From the NCBI RefSeq assembly GCF_036287215.1, contig NZ_CP142860.1, positions 868,001-932,000 of the forward strand: 64,000 nucleotides of DNA, written 5' to 3'. How positions within the stretch are numbered: position 1 is the stretch's first letter; each line of letters starts with the position of its first letter. Positions 1 to 8,221 of the stretch are shown in pieces. The translations under genes and the position numbers were made by a program. The stretch comes from Caproiciproducens sp. CPB-2 (GTDB lineage Bacteria > Bacillota > Clostridia > Oscillospirales > Acutalibacteraceae). The notes beneath the pieces are model-generated. The model did not search any database. It was not told the origin of the DNA and was given only the letters and a program-made list of their open reading frames with translations.

Positions 1-267
1 AAAACGCTGGACAAAACGGTTACTTATTGCAAGGAACACGAGGACGAGGCGATCAAGATTCTTTCCAAGAGAAACGGCGTGGCGGAAAACTCTTATAAAG
101 CGTCCTTTGCTTCCACTGAATTTTCATTATATCTGGACAAAGAACGGCTCGGTACCCTACAGGACACAAAGGAGTTCCTGCAGGAACAGGGTACCATAAA
201 AGACGTGGACCTGGACCAGATTATCGACACCTCTTATCTGGAGAAAGCAGGAATCAGCAAAAATTAA
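1..267 (+). CDS. ABC transporter substrate-binding protein, C-terminal fragment
   Basis: The reading frame is open from the first base of the window, so only the last 88 residues are seen. They end in the helical tail usual for SsuA/TauA/NMT1-type periplasmic binding proteins (DTSYLEKAG near the end). This protein should deliver a sulfonate-, nitrate- or pyrimidine-like ligand to the permease and ATPase encoded immediately downstream; the gap to the permease is 19 bp, so the three genes form one operon. The ligand cannot be told from this fragment. The family call rests on gene order as much as on sequence. Confidence 0.75.
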   Translation, partial: KTLDKTVTYCKEHEDEAIKILSKRNGVAENSYKASFASTEFSLYLDKERLGTLQDTKEFLQEQGTIKDVDLDQIIDTSYLEKAGISKN

Positions 268-286
268 CCGGAAGGGACGCTTTTGT

Positions 287-1066
287 ATGACTTCAAACCT
301 GAAAAACCGGGTTATCAGGATCGGCCTGGGGTGCGTTCTGCCGGCGGTGCTGATCCTGACCTGGGAAATTCTGGGGCGGCAGGGAATCATCAACCGCTCC
401 ATCTTCCCTTATCCCACACGCATTTTTGAAACCTATCTGGATATGGTGCGGAAGGGCAGCATACAAAAGGATCTTTCCGTAAGTGCGGGGCGGGTTATCA
501 AGGGCTTTTGCATTGGTTCCGTCCTGGGGCTGAGTATCGGCGTTATCATCGGTCTTTCCAAAACGGCAAACAGCCTTGCGGCCTCCATCATCGGGCTTCT
601 GCGCCCGATCCCTATGATCGCGTGGGTCCCTCTGCTCATTTTGTGGATGGGGATCGACGAAGCTTCCAAGGTGACGCTCATTTCAATCGGTACCTTTTGG
701 CCGGTGGTGATCAACACCAGCCGCGGGATACTCAACAGCGATAAAAAGCTGCTGGAGGTGGGCACTATTCTGGAGAAAACCCGATTTCAGATGCTTACCA
801 AGGTGGTTTTGCCCGGTGCGTTTCCCTTTATTTTTACCGGCCTGCGTCTGGGAGTGAGCAGCGCGTGGACCTGTGTCGTAACGGCGGAAGCCATCGCGGC
901 CGCCTCGGGCATCGGCTACCTGATCATGTATGCGCGCGAGCTTTCACAGCCGCCCGTAATGTTCTCCGGCGTAATCACCATCGGCTTGGTGGGATTGCTT
1001 CTCGATACGGTTCTGCAGCAAATCGAAAAGCACGTTTTGCGCTGGAACGAGACTGATGGAAAGTAG
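287..1066 (+). CDS. ABC transporter permease (SsuC/TauC type)
   Basis: This 259-residue inner-membrane protein has about six hydrophobic helices and the BPD_transp_1 fold. The cytoplasmic coupling loop is visible around residues 160-185 (VGTILEKTRFQML followed by LPGAFPFIFTGLRLG), the EAA-type region that docks on the ATPase. A GGAAGGGA ribosome site lies just before the ATG. It sits between the binding protein and the ATPase, with an 8-bp gap to the latter. The length is normal for SsuC-type permeases. The substrate is not determined; sulfonates, taurine, nitrate or hydroxymethylpyrimidine are the usual ligands of this class. Confidence 0.9.
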   Translation: MTSNLKNRVIRIGLGCVLPAVLILTWEILGRQGIINRSIFPYPTRIFETYLDMVRKGSIQKDLSVSAGRVIKGFCIGSVLGLSIGVIIGLSKTANSLAASIIGLLRPIPMIAWVPLLILWMGIDEASKVTLISIGTFWPVVINTSRGILNSDKKLLEVGTILEKTRFQMLTKVVLPGAFPFIFTGLRLGVSSAWTCVVTAEAIAAASGIGYLIMYARELSQPPVMFSGVITIGLVGLLLDTVLQQIEKHVLRWNETDGK

Positions 1067-1074
1067 ATATCAAA

Positions 1075-1854
1075 ATGGCTGAAAATAAAAACATAGATAT
1101 AGCAGGTGTCTCAAAAACCTTCAGGCTTTCGTCCGGGGACCTGCCGGTGCTCAACAGCATCGATTTGCAGATCGAAAGCGGCGAGTTTATCAGTGTGGTG
1201 GGCGCCAGCGGGTGCGGCAAAAGCACCCTTTTACGGATTCTTTCCGGGCTGGAAACAGCCACCACGGGCGAGGTGCGGATCGGCGGGCGCAAAGTGGAGC
1301 GCCCCAGCGTGCTTACGGGCGTGATCTTCCAGGAATCCAGGCTGTTCCCATGGCTGAACGTAGAGCAAAATATCGCGTTCGGCATCCATCAAAAAATCGA
1401 TAAGGAGCAAAGGGCGCGGTCCATAGCGGAACATATCGAACTGGTGGGGCTGAAAGGTTTTGAGAAGGCGTTGCCAAAGCAGCTTTCCGGTGGAATGCAG
1501 CAGCGGGTGAGCATCGCCCGTGCGCTGATCAATCAGCCCAACGTGCTTCTGCTGGATGAGCCGTTCGGCGCGCTGGACGCTCTCACCCGAATCCACATGC
1601 AGAATGAGATTCTGCGGATATGGGACAAAGAAAAATCGACGATGGTTTTAGTCACCCATGATGTGGACGAGGCAATCTTTCTGAGCGACCGGATTGTGCT
1701 CTTATCAAATCGTCCGGGAGAGGTCAAGAAAGTGATCTCCGTCGGTCTGAACCGCCCCAGGGACCGCAGCAGCGCCCGCTTCATCGAGATCCGCAAAGAA
1801 ATTTACACTCATTTTTTCGAGGACTCCTCCCTGTCGATCGAATACTATCTGTAG
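1075..1854 (+). CDS. ABC transporter ATP-binding protein (SsuB/TauB type)
   Basis: This 259-residue cytoplasmic ATPase powers the importer encoded by the two preceding genes. The Walker A motif GASGCGKST is at residues 43-51, the Q-loop at Q86, the signature LSGGMQQR at 137-144, Walker B VLLLDEP at 157-163 and the switch histidine in VTHD at about 195. All catalytic motifs are intact. The C-terminus ends in IEYYL, closely resembling the tail of the second ATPase of this window (18249-19040), so the two importers are probably paralogues. A rho-independent terminator follows at 1918-1960. Confidence 0.93.
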   Translation: MAENKNIDIAGVSKTFRLSSGDLPVLNSIDLQIESGEFISVVGASGCGKSTLLRILSGLETATTGEVRIGGRKVERPSVLTGVIFQESRLFPWLNVEQNIAFGIHQKIDKEQRARSIAEHIELVGLKGFEKALPKQLSGGMQQRVSIARALINQPNVLLLDEPFGALDALTRIHMQNEILRIWDKEKSTMVLVTHDVDEAIFLSDRIVLLSNRPGEVKKVISVGLNRPRDRSSARFIEIRKEIYTHFFEDSSLSIEYYL

Positions 1855-1917
1855 TTTCATTTTCCCGTCTTGCATACTATCCGGAGCATCTGAAAATTCA
1901 GCACTATATCATATCAG

Positions 1918-1960
1918 GAAAGCCGCAGCCAGACCGATTGGAATGGTTGCGGCTTTCTTT
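1918..1960 (+). terminator. Rho-independent terminator after the first ABC operon
   Basis: A 13-bp stem (GAAAGCCGCAGCC at 1918-1930 with GGTTGCGGCTTTC at 1945-1957, one mismatch) has a 14-nt loop and is followed by TTT. It closes the operon that ends at 1854. Confidence 0.8.
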
Positions 1961-2190
1961 AACGGCATCTCTTTTTCCATTAAAAAGGGAGACCTTTTAC
2001 GAGATTATATTGGGCAAAAACGAGTATATCATAACTGTTTAACTTTTGGGGTGTAGCTATAATCAACTCTATAGGCGAAGTTTTTTGGTGAAATAACTTC
2101 ATCAAATTATTTCTTCTTTTATTTTGCCATTGGGTCGAAACTTCGTGGTGCAAGCCGGGAGAAAGGAAAAAGCTCCGTTTTCAAATCTTG
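1961..2190. other. Gene-free gap with a degenerate IS3-end-like motif
   Basis: No coding region is supported here. At 2024-2052 there is a sequence (GTATATCATAACTG, then TTAACTTTTGGGGT) closely matching 32369-32400 inside the inverted-repeat element of this window, so it may be a decayed copy. The rest is AT-rich with short imperfect palindromes such as CGAAGTTT at 2076 and AAACTTCG at 2139. No clear terminator for the minus-strand operon ending at 2191 is visible. Confidence 0.4.
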
Positions 2191-3165
2191 TTAACGCAAA
2201 TCTTTTGTATATTGCTGGGCACTGACATGAAGAAGCTTCTTTGCAGTGGTGATGTCGGTGATCAGCGTGTCGATCAATCGGTAACGGATGGCAATATAAA
2301 TACTCTCAACTTTTTCGTCCCCGCCGGCGACCCCGATCACTTCCGGTATTTTCTTAATTTCATCTAAGCTCAGCGACATCAATTGCTGGTTCCATTTGCA
2401 ATCCACCAACTGGCCGTGCTCATTGAAAAAATTGAATGAGATATCGCCTTTAATCAGATCACTGACGTTGTCGGTATATTTATCAATGCCGTGCATGTAG
2501 GCTTCTGTCATTTCAAAATAGATGGGAGAGCTACCGAGGCCGACGATAGCGAGGTCCGAATTTCTGGCGTTGTCCAGCACATCCTTAATGAAGTGCTGTT
2601 TCATAAGAATCCGTTTTGCCTCCGGGGAATCGACGACTACAGGGGCATGGAGCTGCAAACTGTCGCCGCCGCACTGACGCGCAAAAATCTCGGCGATAAC
2701 ATTCGCCTGGGTGTCTCTGTCATTACGCAGTAACCCGCCGGATAGCGGCACAAAGGTCACATCCGGAAATGGGACCGGGGAGGAAAAGCTGTTGGCCAGC
2801 GCGAAGTTGGTTTCACCGGATGATACGGCCACCAGTTTGGCCGAGTACATGCGCCGGAACAGGTATTTCGCCGCTAAATGTCCCAGCCGTTTCTTCGGCT
2901 GGTTGCTTTCGTCCACATTGACACAGATGACATCATGAAGCTTGAAGGTCGATTTTAGCTGATTTTCCAGTACATGGTAAGGCCGCATTCCGGCGTCGTG
3001 GATGATGATCTGCACGATTCCGACGGTGCGCGCCTTTGTGAGCAGTTTCGAGACCAGCGAGCGGCTCATATTATATTTCTTCGCAATCTGATCCTGCGTA
3101 AGGTAGTCGTCATAATACAGATGTGCGATTTCTACCAGCAATTGCGTATCATCGGAAGTACCCAT
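2191..3165 (-). CDS. SorC/DeoR-family sugar-responsive transcriptional regulator
   Basis: This 324-residue protein starts with a helix-turn-helix (about residues 5-55; LTQDQIAKKYNMSRSLVSKL) that resembles a sigma-70 region 4-like or MarR-like winged helix. The rest is the SorC sugar-phosphate-binding domain (about 60-320; signs are VVAGVGG-type turns such as IVGLGSSP and GVAGGDEK). Members sense phosphorylated sugars and control PTS and catabolic operons. It is the last gene of the minus-strand operon, 18 bp after the glucitol IIA gene, so it is probably autoregulated with the hexitol genes and controls the divergent promoter region at 5755-6042. Confidence 0.88.
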   Translation of the reverse strand: MGTSDDTQLLVEIAHLYYDDYLTQDQIAKKYNMSRSLVSKLLTKARTVGIVQIIIHDAGMRPYHVLENQLKSTFKLHDVICVNVDESNQPKKRLGHLAAKYLFRRMYSAKLVAVSSGETNFALANSFSSPVPFPDVTFVPLSGGLLRNDRDTQANVIAEIFARQCGGDSLQLHAPVVVDSPEAKRILMKQHFIKDVLDNARNSDLAIVGLGSSPIYFEMTEAYMHGIDKYTDNVSDLIKGDISFNFFNEHGQLVDCKWNQQLMSLSLDEIKKIPEVIGVAGGDEKVESIYIAIRYRLIDTLITDITTAKKLLHVSAQQYTKDLR

Positions 3166-3183
3166 TCTCTAATCCCTCACAGC

Positions 3184-3543
3184 TTACATAAATACAATTG
3201 AGCTCCCAATTCTGACCTCCGGAACACCGGCGGGCGATAGCACGACCGCCCCCGGCAATACGTCTTCAGACGGATCAAATATCAGCGTCATGTGTCCCAA
3301 ACGGCTGAAATTCTCATTCGCCACCTCGCCGACCTGTTCTACAGTGTACTCCTTATCATCAAACAACATATGTCCGCCCGGACGCAATATTCCGTCACTC
3401 TGTTCGCCCTTGAATTCGTGAATAATACAGGCATCCTGTAATTCTTCAGGACAATCTTTGCCGAAAAGAACCAGCATCGGACTTTCGTCAAATATGGCAT
3501 CCCTGCCAATTGCAGTCACGGTTGTCTTGAACATTTGCATCAT
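3184..3543 (-). CDS. srlB: PTS glucitol/sorbitol-type transporter subunit IIA
   Basis: This small cytoplasmic phosphocarrier (119 residues) is the normal length of the glucitol IIA family. A conserved histidine (H42, in IIHEFKGEQ) is the likely phosphorylation site that takes phosphate from HPr and passes it to the IIB domain encoded at 7018-8007. The start is ambiguous: three ATGs occur within the first four codons, and AAGGAG lies directly before the first, so the second or third ATG may be used. Unusually, IIA is on the opposite strand from IIC and IIB, in the arm that carries the catabolic enzymes and regulator. Confidence 0.9.
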   Translation of the reverse strand: MMQMFKTTVTAIGRDAIFDESPMLVLFGKDCPEELQDACIIHEFKGEQSDGILRPGGHMLFDDKEYTVEQVGEVANENFSRLGHMTLIFDPSEDVLPGAVVLSPAGVPEVRIGSSIVFM

Positions 3544-3609
3544 GCTCCTTTTTATACATTATAGCGCAATGCTTCGAAAAAAGAAAGCGTTCCATAACTC
3601 AGCGCGGAT

Positions 3610-4482
3610 TTACTTGCCGGAGAAGACACGCATTGCACGCAGAATATCTGATTTCATGGCGCTCGTAGCGCAAAGTGAGATAGCATCGAAAAACAGTGCA
3701 TCATGATCTGTGTTCAGATACTGCCTGACTGCCTCCCCGCCGGCCTTGTTCATATAGGTATAATAATTGATCTTGCAGATACCATTCTGGATGGCGGTCC
3801 TGTAATCTTCATTGGAAACACCGGACCCCCCGTGCATAACGAGCGGAATATCTGCCGCGTCGCGGATTTTACTGACACGGTCAAGATCCAGACGGGGCTC
3901 GGTGAGATACACGCCGTGCACAGTTCCAAAAGCAACGGCCAGACAGTCGACTCCGGTTGCATCCACGAAACGGCGGGCCATATCCGGATCGGTGTATATA
4001 TCATCCAGATTAGTGTAGTCGTCGGCGCTGTCTGCGTTTGTACCCTCACCGACGACAACTTTCGATGTGAAAACGTGGCCGAGTTCTGCTTCCACGGAGA
4101 CTCCCGCGGCGTGTGCGATCTTAACGATCTCAGCTGTCTGAGCGATGTTTGTGTCAAGATCCTTCCCGGATGCATCATACATCACGGACGTGAAACCGAG
4201 CCGGACAGCCTGCACGCAGCGTTCAAATGAACTTCCGTGATCCAGATGCACAGCAACCGGGACAGACGCGCGTCCGGCATAGTGCAGCATCAATGGTGCG
4301 ATCTCATGCATGTCGACAATGCTGTCATGGCTCTGTGCATGTTGCAGGATAACAGGACATCCAAGTTCTTCGGCTGCCGCGATAATCGCGCGCACGCTCT
4401 CCAATGTTGTACCGTTGAATGCACCTACTGCGTATCGACGCGCTTTGGCGTCGGCTAAAATATCCTTGAGATTGGCCAGCAT
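3610..4482 (-). CDS. Class II fructose/tagatose-bisphosphate aldolase family protein
   Basis: This 290-residue TIM-barrel aldolase should cleave a ketohexose 1,6-bisphosphate into dihydroxyacetone phosphate and glyceraldehyde 3-phosphate. Family residues are visible: HLDHGSSFE with D81/H82 (catalytic Asp and zinc His), GTVHG and VMHGGSG for the other zinc histidines and phosphate binding. The length and motifs match the GatY/KbaY/FbaA group; sequence alone does not settle fructose versus tagatose. It lies between the dehydrogenase (12 bp upstream) and the IIA gene in one operon, so it probably finishes hexitol breakdown after oxidation and a second phosphorylation by a kinase not encoded here. 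Confidence 0.87.
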   Translation of the reverse strand: MLANLKDILADAKARRYAVGAFNGTTLESVRAIIAAAEELGCPVILQHAQSHDSIVDMHEIAPLMLHYAGRASVPVAVHLDHGSSFERCVQAVRLGFTSVMYDASGKDLDTNIAQTAEIVKIAHAAGVSVEAELGHVFTSKVVVGEGTNADSADDYTNLDDIYTDPDMARRFVDATGVDCLAVAFGTVHGVYLTEPRLDLDRVSKIRDAADIPLVMHGGSGVSNEDYRTAIQNGICKINYYTYMNKAGGEAVRQYLNTDHDALFFDAISLCATSAMKSDILRAMRVFSGK

Positions 4483-4494
4483 GATTTTATCCTC

Positions 4495-5754
4495 CTATTT
4501 TGTTGTATCAACGTTATAATGTGCAAGCAGAATACGTTCCGCCTCTGCGCTCCAGCAGCCGTTTGCACGGTCGCAGGCATCCGCCAGTTCGCCGAACAGC
4601 GGATTCTCCGCGCTCAATTTGTGAAAATCCTTAATTGCGGTCAGTGGCAGATCAATCTGCGTGTAAATCAGCTTCTTGCCGCCTGGAATCTGCGGCAGAT
4701 TTAAGGTTGTTTCGATTACACTGTTTAATCCGCCGATATGTGTCAGCATGACGGTGGGATTTATGCGCCCCTCATCCGACAGACGAATTGCGTCAAGCAG
4801 GTCGTCGTTGGTGCTTCCGGTGAAGCCGACATAATGGGTTTTTGCATAGTGTATGTTATACATATTGATCATTGCGGACAGGCCCTTGTCCACGGGACCG
4901 GCAAAGAAATTCAGGCAACCGTCGGTTGCCAGTACCTTGTCAGCCTGTTCAATTAATCGCTGCACGGGCGCATATACAAAGACATCGTCGTATCCGGCTC
5001 CATTGCTGAGACTTCTAAGATCCTGCACGACGTCGCTGCTTGACTCCGCATTGAAAAATACAAGCCGCCTGTTGTTTGGCACAGTCAAAACGGCTTGGGC
5101 GCGCGCGATTCGTTCCTTAGAGACATCGACGGCAACGATGAGTGCCGGACCGTTTTCCAACTGCAGAGCATAATCGATAGCGGCGAGCCCCATTGGGCCG
5201 CAGGCTCCGAAAATAATGAGGTTTCCCTGGGGTTTTACTCCCATCGTATGCTCGTGATTGACATCCGAGGTGTGATACATCCGGTTGTATCCCGCGATTA
5301 CACACGCAATCGGCTCCGCCAGCGAAGATTGAAAAAAGGACTCCCCCTTGATTGGAATCAGGCAATTGAGCTCCATCACCTCGTTCGGAATCACACAATA
5401 GGTGCAGTCGCCGCCGAAATAAGAATACGAATAACCCGGGGTGTCGAATGTTCCGTTATAATTCAGGGAAGGCTGGATTGTGAACCGCTGGCCCGCCCGA
5501 TATTTGTCCTTCCATTTAGCGCCCACCGATATGATGACACCCGCCATTTCATGGCCGATGATTACCGGCTTTTCAGACAGATCGTCCGGCGCGCGCTTAT
5601 GCGCGCTACCCTGCTGAACCAGCTTGTATGTAGACATACAGACACTGTCCGTCATCATTTTTGCAAGAATCTCATCCTCCCTGATTTCAGGTAATTCCAA
5701 TTCTTCTAATAGTAGATCTTTTGTTCCATGCAGCCTGATTGCTTTTGTTTTCAT
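4495..5754 (-). CDS. Zinc-dependent medium-chain dehydrogenase, SorE-like (L-sorbose-1-phosphate reductase type)
   Basis: This 419-residue protein is longer than the usual 350-residue alcohol dehydrogenases and fits the SorE/YggP group. The N-terminal GroES-like domain keeps catalytic zinc ligands C39 and H68-E69 (IIGHEM). The Rossmann fold follows with LIIFGACGPMGLAAID at about 197-212. The four-cysteine structural zinc lobe is not evident. It probably interconverts a hexitol phosphate and a ketose phosphate with NAD(P)H. It is the first gene of the minus-strand operon, transcribed from the promoter at 5826-5855. No short-chain SrlD-type sorbitol-6-phosphate dehydrogenase is present, so this enzyme may take its place. 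Confidence 0.82.
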   Translation of the reverse strand: MKTKAIRLHGTKDLLLEELELPEIREDEILAKMMTDSVCMSTYKLVQQGSAHKRAPDDLSEKPVIIGHEMAGVIISVGAKWKDKYRAGQRFTIQPSLNYNGTFDTPGYSYSYFGGDCTYCVIPNEVMELNCLIPIKGESFFQSSLAEPIACVIAGYNRMYHTSDVNHEHTMGVKPQGNLIIFGACGPMGLAAIDYALQLENGPALIVAVDVSKERIARAQAVLTVPNNRRLVFFNAESSSDVVQDLRSLSNGAGYDDVFVYAPVQRLIEQADKVLATDGCLNFFAGPVDKGLSAMINMYNIHYAKTHYVGFTGSTNDDLLDAIRLSDEGRINPTVMLTHIGGLNSVIETTLNLPQIPGGKKLIYTQIDLPLTAIKDFHKLSAENPLFGELADACDRANGCWSAEAERILLAHYNVDTTK

Positions 5755-5825
5755 GTAGGTACCTCCGTTAAGATTATATTTTCATTCCTTTGATGGAATG
5801 GTTGTGAGTGCCTGATGACACTACT

Positions 5826-5855
5826 ATAATAGCGACAGTTTATCGGTATTGTCAA
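5826..5855 (-). promoter_or_regulatory. Sigma-A-like promoter for the minus-strand hexitol operon
   Basis: On the minus strand TTGACA (complement of 5850-5855) and TATTAT (complement of 5826-5831) are separated by 18 bp. The -35 is a perfect consensus. The start of transcription would fall about 60 bp before the dehydrogenase ATG. Confidence 0.7.
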
Positions 5856-5901
5856 TTATTTGCGATACATTGGAACATATGTGATGACTATTTTGCGGAT
5901 C

Positions 5902-5911
5902 CAACATGTTG
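5902..5911. promoter_or_regulatory. Perfect palindrome between divergent hexitol promoters
   Basis: CAACATGTTG is a perfect 10-bp palindrome between the two divergent promoters. Further ATGTT/AACAT half-sites at 5951 and 5978 flank the plus-strand promoter. These are candidate SorC-regulator operators; binding is inferred only from position. Confidence 0.3.
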
Positions 5912-5953
5912 CGGAATTAAACTGTAGAATATGTTCAAATTTTTAATATTATG

Positions 5954-5982
5954 TTGACATTTAATGTGCAATAATATAACAT
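5954..5982 (+). promoter_or_regulatory. Sigma-A-like promoter for the GutM-PTS operon
   Basis: A perfect -35 TTGACA at 5954-5959 is followed by the AT-rich ATAATATAACAT. The -10 is either TATAAC (15-bp spacer) or TAACAT (17-bp spacer). The imperfect -10 fits a promoter that needs an activator such as GutM or the SorC-type protein. Confidence 0.5.
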
Positions 5983-6063
5983 CAATGAGCAAGATGAGTA
6001 AGTCGTCACACGACCTGACAAATGTGAGAAAGGAGAAGGCAAGTGATAAAGGGGGGTGATTCT

Positions 6064-6456
6064 ATGACGATAGTATTAGGCGGGCTGTTCTTGGCCATGG
6101 CGTTGCAGGCATTTTTTTCATACATGCAATTAAAGGCCGTGTACGGTACGCTGGGGCAGATGAAGCGTGAGCACGCCGGATCGGGATATCTGGCAATGGG
6201 GAGAGCAAAATCAAAGATCCCTTTCTGCAAGGGAGTAGCTGTCATTATCGTGGTGGATGAAACAGGAGTTGTCGTGGAATACCGTGAGATGCAGGGCAGA
6301 ACCGTATTTGCCAAATTCAGGCGGCGGGCAGAACTGACCGGTTTGACGATGGAGACGGCAGTCAGCCGGGTGGCTGAGAAAATGAGAGTGCAGGCCTTGA
6401 AAAAGGCGATTGAGCTGATTGACGAGCAGCGCAACAGGCAGGCTGTCACATTGTAA
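6064..6456 (+). CDS. gutM: Glucitol operon activator protein GutM
   Basis: This 130-residue protein has one N-terminal hydrophobic helix (TIVLGGLFLAMALQAFFS) followed by a small soluble domain with the family pattern VVVDETGVVVEYREMQGRTVFA. GutM activates glucitol PTS operons, probably from the membrane next to the PTS. I chose the ATG at 6064 because AAGGGGGGTGAT, almost a perfect anti-16S match, sits 4 nt before it. An in-frame GTG at 6043 with its own AAGGAGAAGG is possible and would add seven residues. It is the first gene of the plus-strand arm and is followed by IIC. Confidence 0.87.
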   Translation: MTIVLGGLFLAMALQAFFSYMQLKAVYGTLGQMKREHAGSGYLAMGRAKSKIPFCKGVAVIIVVDETGVVVEYREMQGRTVFAKFRRRAELTGLTMETAVSRVAEKMRVQALKKAIELIDEQRNRQAVTL

Positions 6457-6493
6457 AAGGGAATCGAATTGATAGGATTTAGGAGGGCATTTT

Positions 6494-7021
6494 ATGGATT
6501 TCTTAGTAAAATTTGCAGAAGTATTTACCGGTGTGTTCCAGGCCGGAGGCGAAAACCTGACGGGGCTAATCACGGGGATCCTGCCCACGTTGCTGGTGCT
6601 TCTGACGACGATCAACGCGTTAATTAAGCTGATTGGAGAGAAACGCGTCAATAATTTTGCGAAAAAACTGACGCGGTTCCGCTTGCTGCGCTATACGCTT
6701 TTACCAATCATGTCGCTGTTTTTCCTGACAAATCCGATGTGCTATACAATGGGGCGGTTTGTCGAGGAGAAAGAGAAGCCGGCCTTTATTGACGCGTGTT
6801 TCTCGTTTGCGCATCCAATACTCGGAATTTTTCCGCACGCTAACCCAGGGGAACTGTTTGTATGGGCGGGCATCTCCGCAGGGATTACAACGCTGGGGCA
6901 ATCGGCTATGCCGCTGGCGGTACGGTATTTTATTGTGGGTATTATCGTCATATTTATCCGCGGCAACGTGACTGAGCTTATTACGACTCTGATGATGAAG
7001 AGAAAAGGGGCGGCGAAATGA
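6494..7021 (+). CDS. srlA: PTS glucitol/sorbitol-type transporter subunit IIC
   Basis: This 175-residue membrane protein forms the first part of the glucitol-type sugar channel. Several hydrophobic stretches and the family sequence FFLTNPMCYTMGRFVEEK at about 75-92 support the call, as does the length (family about 180). An AGGAGG site precedes the ATG at 8-nt spacing. The stop codon overlaps the start of the IIB gene by 4 bp (ATGA), which indicates translational coupling. It works with the IIB protein encoded next and the IIA encoded at 3184-3543. Confidence 0.92.
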   Translation: MDFLVKFAEVFTGVFQAGGENLTGLITGILPTLLVLLTTINALIKLIGEKRVNNFAKKLTRFRLLRYTLLPIMSLFFLTNPMCYTMGRFVEEKEKPAFIDACFSFAHPILGIFPHANPGELFVWAGISAGITTLGQSAMPLAVRYFIVGIIVIFIRGNVTELITTLMMKRKGAAK

Positions 7022-8007
7022 AGACGACAGTAAAAGTAACGAGAGGACCCGGGGGCTGGGGCGGCCCGTTTACCGTGCAGGAGACCGAGACCCGCAAAGT
7101 CGTGGCGTCGATTACAGGCGGCGGTATTCATCCGCTGGCGCAGAAAATCGCGGATATGCTGCATGTTCCGGCCGTAGACGGTTTTAAAGAAAAGGTCGAG
7201 CCTGATACCATGATTATTGCTATCGTAGACTGCGGCGGAACACTGCGGTGCGGCGTATACCCAAAGCTCGGGGTCAAAACGATCGACACCCATCCGATCT
7301 CACCGTCGGGCCCGCTGAGCCGCTACATCAACGAAGGCAATTTTGTATCGGGGGTCGTCGAGGATAACATCAGCCTCGTGGAAAGCGGGGAAACCGATAC
7401 CGTTGCAAAGGCAGCTCCCAAAGCTGCTCCAGAGACAAAAGCAGCGGCGGCGGAGGCGCCCGCAGCCTCTTCAAAAGGGATGGTCGGATTTATTACAAAT
7501 TCCGGACGAGCAATCGGAAGCGTTGTGAACATCTTCTATCAGGCCGGCCGTGATTCCGTTGAAATCGTATTGAAGAGCATCCTGCCATTTATGGTATTTG
7601 TCAGCATCATGGTCGGCATCATCAACTACACAGGTGTTGGCAATGTGCTTGCTAACGCTATTAAGCCGCTGGCCGGAAGTTTGCCGGGACTGTTGGGGCT
7701 GTCCGTTTTTTGTGCGATCCCGTTTTTGTCCCCCGTATTGGGACCGGGTGCGGTCATCGCGCAGGTCATCGGAGTATTGCTGGGTGTTCAGATCGGAAAG
7801 GGCACGATTCCGCCGTCCTACGCTCTGCCCGCGCTGTTCGCAATCAATTCTCAGGTCGGCTGCGATTTCCTGCCGGTCGCGTTGACATTGGCAGAGGCTG
7901 AGCCGGAGACAGTGGAAACCGGTGTCCCGGCGATGCTTTTCTCCCGGCTCATCACGGGTCCCATAGCGGTACTGGTGGCGTTCCTTCTGAGCTTCGGACT
8001 TTATTAG
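7018..8007 (+). CDS. srlE: PTS glucitol/sorbitol-type transporter subunit IIB (IIBC)
   Basis: This 329-residue protein has an N-terminal cytoplasmic IIB domain with the phospho-cysteine loop DCGGTLRCG (C72 most likely phosphorylated). An alanine/lysine/proline-rich linker follows at about 125-150 (KAAPKAAPETKAAAAEAP), then a C-terminal membrane domain with four or more helices. The phosphate path is enzyme I, HPr, IIA, IIB, then the incoming hexitol. The overlap with the IIC gene is 4 bp. A strong hairpin without a T-tract follows at 8069-8109, before the HAD gene. Confidence 0.92.
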   Translation: MKTTVKVTRGPGGWGGPFTVQETETRKVVASITGGGIHPLAQKIADMLHVPAVDGFKEKVEPDTMIIAIVDCGGTLRCGVYPKLGVKTIDTHPISPSGPLSRYINEGNFVSGVVEDNISLVESGETDTVAKAAPKAAPETKAAAAEAPAASSKGMVGFITNSGRAIGSVVNIFYQAGRDSVEIVLKSILPFMVFVSIMVGIINYTGVGNVLANAIKPLAGSLPGLLGLSVFCAIPFLSPVLGPGAVIAQVIGVLLGVQIGKGTIPPSYALPALFAINSQVGCDFLPVALTLAEAEPETVETGVPAMLFSRLITGPIAVLVAFLLSFGLY

Positions 8008-8068
8008 ACAAAGGATCTGTAAGTAAAGTATAAAATAAAGACTTTGAGAAGACAGGTATGCCCGTCAA

Positions 8069-8109
8069 TGCCACCAGGAAAAAATGCTGGAAGGCGTTTC
8101 CTGGTGGCA
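8069..8109 (+). promoter_or_regulatory. Long intergenic hairpin after the PTS IIB gene
   Basis: TGCCACCAGGAAA at 8069-8081 pairs perfectly over 13 bp with TTTCCTGGTGGCA at 8097-8109 around a 15-nt loop. No T-tract follows, so it is more likely an mRNA stability or processing element than a terminator. Confidence 0.55.
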
Positions 8110-8221
8110 CGCCTAAGAAGTCAATGGAAAGCTGTTTCGAAAAATACACGGACGTGTAAACTTGCGTACATAAAAGCACACAACTCTGCAAAACAGAATA
8201 TGTTTCAAGAGGTAGTATGGT

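Noticed and set aside
4519..5694. Plus-strand frames antisense to the SorE-like dehydrogenase gene
   Set aside because: They lack ribosome sites and family motifs, and lie opposite a gene with intact zinc ligands and Rossmann fold.
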